Shown here one piece after another: positions 62,091 through 64,000 of a DNA stretch of 64,000 bases. Under the pieces are notes generated by a model. The model worked only from the letters and a program-made list of their open reading frames with translations, was not told the DNA's origin and made no database searches. The translations under genes and the position numbers were made by a program. Source of the DNA: Cytobacillus citreus. Lineage in GTDB: Bacteria; Bacillota; Bacilli; Bacillales; Cytobacillaceae. The DNA is taken from assembly GCF_018343665.1 (NCBI RefSeq), contig NZ_JAGYPM010000001.1, positions 963,619 to 1,027,618 of the forward strand, given 5' to 3'. Within the stretch, counting starts at the first letter, position 1, and each line of letters starts with the position of its first letter.

Positions 62091-62225
62091 TTAACTAAAA
62101 ATTTCAATAAATAAGATTAAAATAAAAACAATTAAGCCATAAAATGATACATGCAAAAAAATTGTTGTTAATCCAAACTTAACATCTTCAAGGGTCATAC
62201 CTCGCTTACGGATTCTAGTTCGCAT
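62091..62225 (-). CDS. Small single-helix membrane protein (44 residues)
   Basis: A frame too short for most gene callers starts at ATG 62225, with AGGATGGTGAT upstream. It encodes the basic head MRTRIRKRGMTLEDVKFGLT and one long hydrophobic helix (IFLHVSFYGLIVFILILF). The positive-inside head and the single helix make it a believable membrane peptide. No family is recognised. It lies between ppiB and the ribbon-helix-helix gene in the same orientation. Confidence 0.55.
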   Translation of the reverse strand: MRTRIRKRGMTLEDVKFGLTTIFLHVSFYGLIVFILILFIEIFS

Positions 62226-62327
62226 AATATCACCATCCTTAATAAAATATTATCTAAATCTAACAATATTGACAATATTCTACTAAGAAAAATTACCCAA
62301 TTTAAATAATAGGTATTTACCTATTAT

Positions 62328-62528
62328 TTAAAACTTCTTTTGCATTTGCTTTTGTTTGTTCATAATATCATAAGATTTTTCAATAATATCTGTTAAAACA
62401 TCTGCTTTATACACTCTGCCAAGCTTAGTATTTTCCTGATAATAGTTAACGATTTCATCTAGTTTTTGTGATGTTTCTTGAGCAATTCGAACATTAAGCT
62501 GAATTCTTTTTTCTTTGTCCAATATCAT
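62328..62528 (-). CDS. Small ribbon-helix-helix-like protein (66 residues)
   Basis: The protein reads ILDKEKRIQLNVRIAQETSQ and KLDEIVNYYQENTKLGRVYK, a beta strand (QLNVRIA) followed by two helices, the layout of CopG/Arc-type DNA-binding proteins. GGAGG is nine bases before ATG 62528. A 26-bp palindrome lies 50-75 bp upstream, so it may bind there and repress itself. Such proteins serve as plasmid regulators or antitoxins, but no toxin gene is next to it; its neighbour downstream is the 44-residue membrane peptide. Confidence 0.65.
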   Translation of the reverse strand: MILDKEKRIQLNVRIAQETSQKLDEIVNYYQENTKLGRVYKADVLTDIIEKSYDIMNKQKQMQKKF

Positions 62529-62574
62529 CTTTAACAGCCTCCAAAATAGCATTTACTTCTAATCTATCATAACG

Positions 62575-62600
62575 CTATCAATCTGCTAGCAGTTTGATAG
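62575..62600. promoter_or_regulatory. 26-bp palindrome, candidate operator
   Basis: CTATCAA-TCTGCTAGCAGT-TTGATAG is symmetric across all 26 bases except one pair. It lies upstream of the ribbon-helix-helix gene and, on the other side, about 130 bp before yndM. Confidence 0.6.
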
Positions 62601-62726
62601 TTAAATTATAGCATGCGCTAGCTCTTTATATGATAAATAATTTTTAATTCATTTTAAACTTCAATGTATTACATTTTGTGAATATTATTTCATCTACTAT
62701 ACACAATAAAAAATGGAGGTGAGTTA

Positions 62727-63203
62727 ATGAATCATGTCATTGCTTTCATAATAAAAATTACTTCAAACTTTATTTTCTTATTTTTCATTCTAGGCTTTTT
62801 ATATGACATGACAGTTGCGAACGTTTTAACAATTACAATAACTCTCAGTATTTTATCGTATATTATCGGTGATTTGATTATCTTACCAAGAACCAGCAAT
62901 GTTGTAGCTACCGTTTTTGATTTCGGTTTAGCAATGCCAGTTATTTGGATATTTAGTGTAAGTTTAACCACAGGTAATAATATTAACTTATTTACTATGT
63001 CACTTATTTCATCTGCGGGAATTGCATTTTTTGAATCTTTTTTTAATAAGTATTTTGTTATCTATGTGGTTTATGGAGATGAAGACAAAGAACTTCAAGA
63101 TACATTTTTGCAATATCATACTGAAACTTCTGAAGAGTTTTATCCTTCTGAATTAATATCAGATGATAATAAAGATAGAGAAACACAAAAATCAAATGAG
63201 TAA
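62727..63203 (+). CDS. yndM: YndM family (DUF2512) membrane protein
   Basis: This 158-residue protein has four membrane helices in the first 110 residues (ITSNFIFLFFILGFLYDMTV, VLTITITLSILSYIIGDLII, VVATVFDFGLAMPVIWIFSV) and then an acidic cytoplasmic tail. GDLIILPRTSNVVATV and FNKYF are typical of Bacillus YndM. ATG 62727 follows GGAGGTGAG. The protein has no known activity. It is followed by its own terminator. Confidence 0.85.
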   Translation: MNHVIAFIIKITSNFIFLFFILGFLYDMTVANVLTITITLSILSYIIGDLIILPRTSNVVATVFDFGLAMPVIWIFSVSLTTGNNINLFTMSLISSAGIAFFESFFNKYFVIYVVYGDEDKELQDTFLQYHTETSEEFYPSELISDDNKDRETQKSNE

Positions 63204-63210
63204 AACCGTA

Positions 63211-63236
63211 TACCCAATTACACTATTGGGTATTTT
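63211..63236 (+). terminator. Terminator after yndM
   Basis: TACCCAAT and ATTGGGTA form an 8-bp stem around TACACT, followed by TTTTC. Confidence 0.8.
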
Positions 63237-63239
63237 CAT

Positions 63240-63640
63240 GTTAAACTGTATTTTTCATTTTTAAAAATTTATAATCTCCCTTGCGTCCACTATCGACACT
63301 TCTTTTTAATAACTTCTTGTTTTTTATTCTTTAAACATGTCCCCCGAGAGATTTTCGATGTTGTCTTTCCAAGTTCTTTACACCTTCCGTGGTCTTCGTC
63401 TACATGCACCAGACTCGACTTCTCTTTGTCCTTATCAAAGGTTTCTTTTGACGGGCGGCAGGATTGGCTTGATGTTACAACCAGTTAGTTTGCTTGAACT
63501 TTTTTAAGAAAGTTACTTTGTCACAGGGCTTCAACATTAGATTTTCTTCATCAGTCGCCTGTCAGTTGCCGAGCGTCTTGGCATTTACTCGGATTGGACT
63601 TTCACCAACTTGCAATGAACGCTTGCCTGGGCACGCAATA
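63240..63640 (-). mobile_element. Group II intron-like remnant (5' RNA part only)
   Basis: On the minus strand the sequence opens GTGCCCAGGCAAGCG and continues with GTTGGTGAAAGTCCAATC, CCAAGACGCTCGGCAAC, GTCGAGTCTGGTGCATGTAG and CATCGAAAATCTCTCGGG. The start and the GGTGAAAGTCC block are like domain I of bacterial group II introns, and no frame is open. The intron-encoded reverse transcriptase and domains V/VI are missing, so it is a truncated copy. The call rests on remembered consensus text, not on a fold computation. Confidence 0.55.
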
Positions 63641-63671
63641 ACAAAAAAAGAATTGGATACCTCCAATTCTT
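63641..63671 (-). terminator. Terminator of the penicillin-binding protein gene
   Basis: AGAATTGG and CCAATTCT form an 8-bp stem around AGGTAT, followed by TTTTTTTGTTATT on the minus strand, right after the stop codon. Confidence 0.85.
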
Positions 63672-64000
63672 CTACTGGTTAAGCAGTTTATTCCATTTCT
63701 CTTTAAGAAAATCGCCAAATTGTTCGAGTTCAGTTACACCTTCAGATAGTTTTTCTTTCCATTTTGGCAGTTCTTGTTTTATCTTATCAGTACTTTCTTT
63801 TATCGTTTTCTCAATTTCTTCTTTTTTATCTTGCTGTGTAAGCTTTTCATTAACTGATTTTGTTGAAAATTCAGCAGGCTCAATATATGGAAGCGTATTC
63901 TCCATAATTGCTTTAAATATAGGTACAACCGTTTCTGAACTTCTGCTTGATAAATAATGCTCTCGATCAGTTTTATCATATCCAACCCAAACAGCACCGA
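63672..64000 (-). CDS. Class A penicillin-binding protein, C-terminal end (partial)
   Basis: About 109 C-terminal residues are visible, entering at the right edge with AVWVGYDKTDREHYLSSRSS and SETVVPIFKAIMENTLPYIE. This matches the end of the transpeptidase domain in PBP1a/2c/2d-like proteins. A charged coiled tail follows (KKEEIEKTIKESTDKIKQEL), ending LKEKWNKLLNQ. The glycosyltransferase domain and the catalytic Ser lie outside the window. The frame continues upstream without a stop, so ATG 63905 is internal and not the start. Confidence 0.8.
   Translation of the reverse strand, partial: GAVWVGYDKTDREHYLSSRSSETVVPIFKAIMENTLPYIEPAEFSTKSVNEKLTQQDKKEEIEKTIKESTDKIKQELPKWKEKLSEGVTELEQFGDFLKEKWNKLLNQ

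Noticed and set aside
63494..63682. Plus-strand open frame of 62 codons
   Set aside because: It runs antisense through the intron-like remnant and the PBP terminator, with no ribosome binding site.
1..64000. CRISPR array, tRNA or rRNA genes
   Set aside because: No regularly spaced repeats with unique spacers, no cloverleaf with TTCGA arm, and no rRNA core sequences were seen.

Overview
The window reads as a chromosomal segment of a low-GC, spore-forming Bacillaceae bacterium. Most coding sequence is AT-rich with strong AGGAGG-type ribosome binding sites. It carries a CotF-type spore coat gene, an intracellular subtilisin, a DesK/DesR-type thermosensor with a desaturase, squalene-hopene cyclase, TPP-riboswitch-controlled thiamine salvage and a Bacillus-type PucC/PucE pair. 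Genus cannot be fixed from the sequence alone. No rRNA, tRNA, CRISPR array or intact transposase gene was seen.

Layout. 1-4630 is a minus-strand cluster of a membrane protein, DUF4129, DUF4350, a MoxR ATPase and a DUF58 protein that runs off the left edge. 4856-9242 holds hyuA-hyuB, a terminator and then a headless NCS1 permease remnant. A DUF3870 gene (9408-9716) diverges from hyuA. 9834-16587 is a catabolic run of CoA-transferase, acyl-CoA dehydrogenase, APC permease, class III aminotransferase and aldehyde dehydrogenase, which fits degradation of an omega-amino acid through a dicarboxylyl-CoA (5-aminovalerate to glutaryl-CoA is the best guess). 16588-22220 is accessory: a hydrolase gene with one amber codon, a GNAT gene, a long inverted repeat, and a visibly GC-richer block (about 19.4-21.6 kb: TetR, DUF2269, DoxX, broken quinone reductase) flanked by related repeat sequences.

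22221-31060 contains ymaF, squalene-hopene cyclase, a divergent DUF2515/membrane pair, rhodanese, threonine dehydratase with RidA, a decayed small membrane protein gene, an Amidase_6 gene and a prolyl-4-hydroxylase. 31109-37560 is a complete HMP/thiazole salvage operon (tenA, an ABC transporter resembling ThiXYZ, thiW, thiD, thiM, thiE) behind two tandem TPP riboswitch-terminator units. Then come a branched-chain aminotransferase and the des-desK-desR cold-membrane system.

42000-48200 holds small unknown genes and several relics: a DEAD-box helicase fragment, a wrecked molybdopterin subunit of a xanthine-dehydrogenase-like enzyme next to intact FAD and 2Fe-2S subunits, and a non-coding, possibly mobile-element-derived stretch. 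48283-52780 is a five-gene branched-chain amino acid ABC operon (livJHMGF). The right end has a coat protein, a Suv3-like RNA helicase, YceI, a class C D-Ala-D-Ala carboxypeptidase, an alkyltransferase-like protein, intracellular subtilisin, a Mug-type glycosylase, cyclophilin, a ribbon-helix-helix protein, YndM, a group II intron-like remnant and the C-terminus of a class A penicillin-binding protein. The general picture is an ordinary Bacillaceae backbone with an unusually high number of decaying genes.
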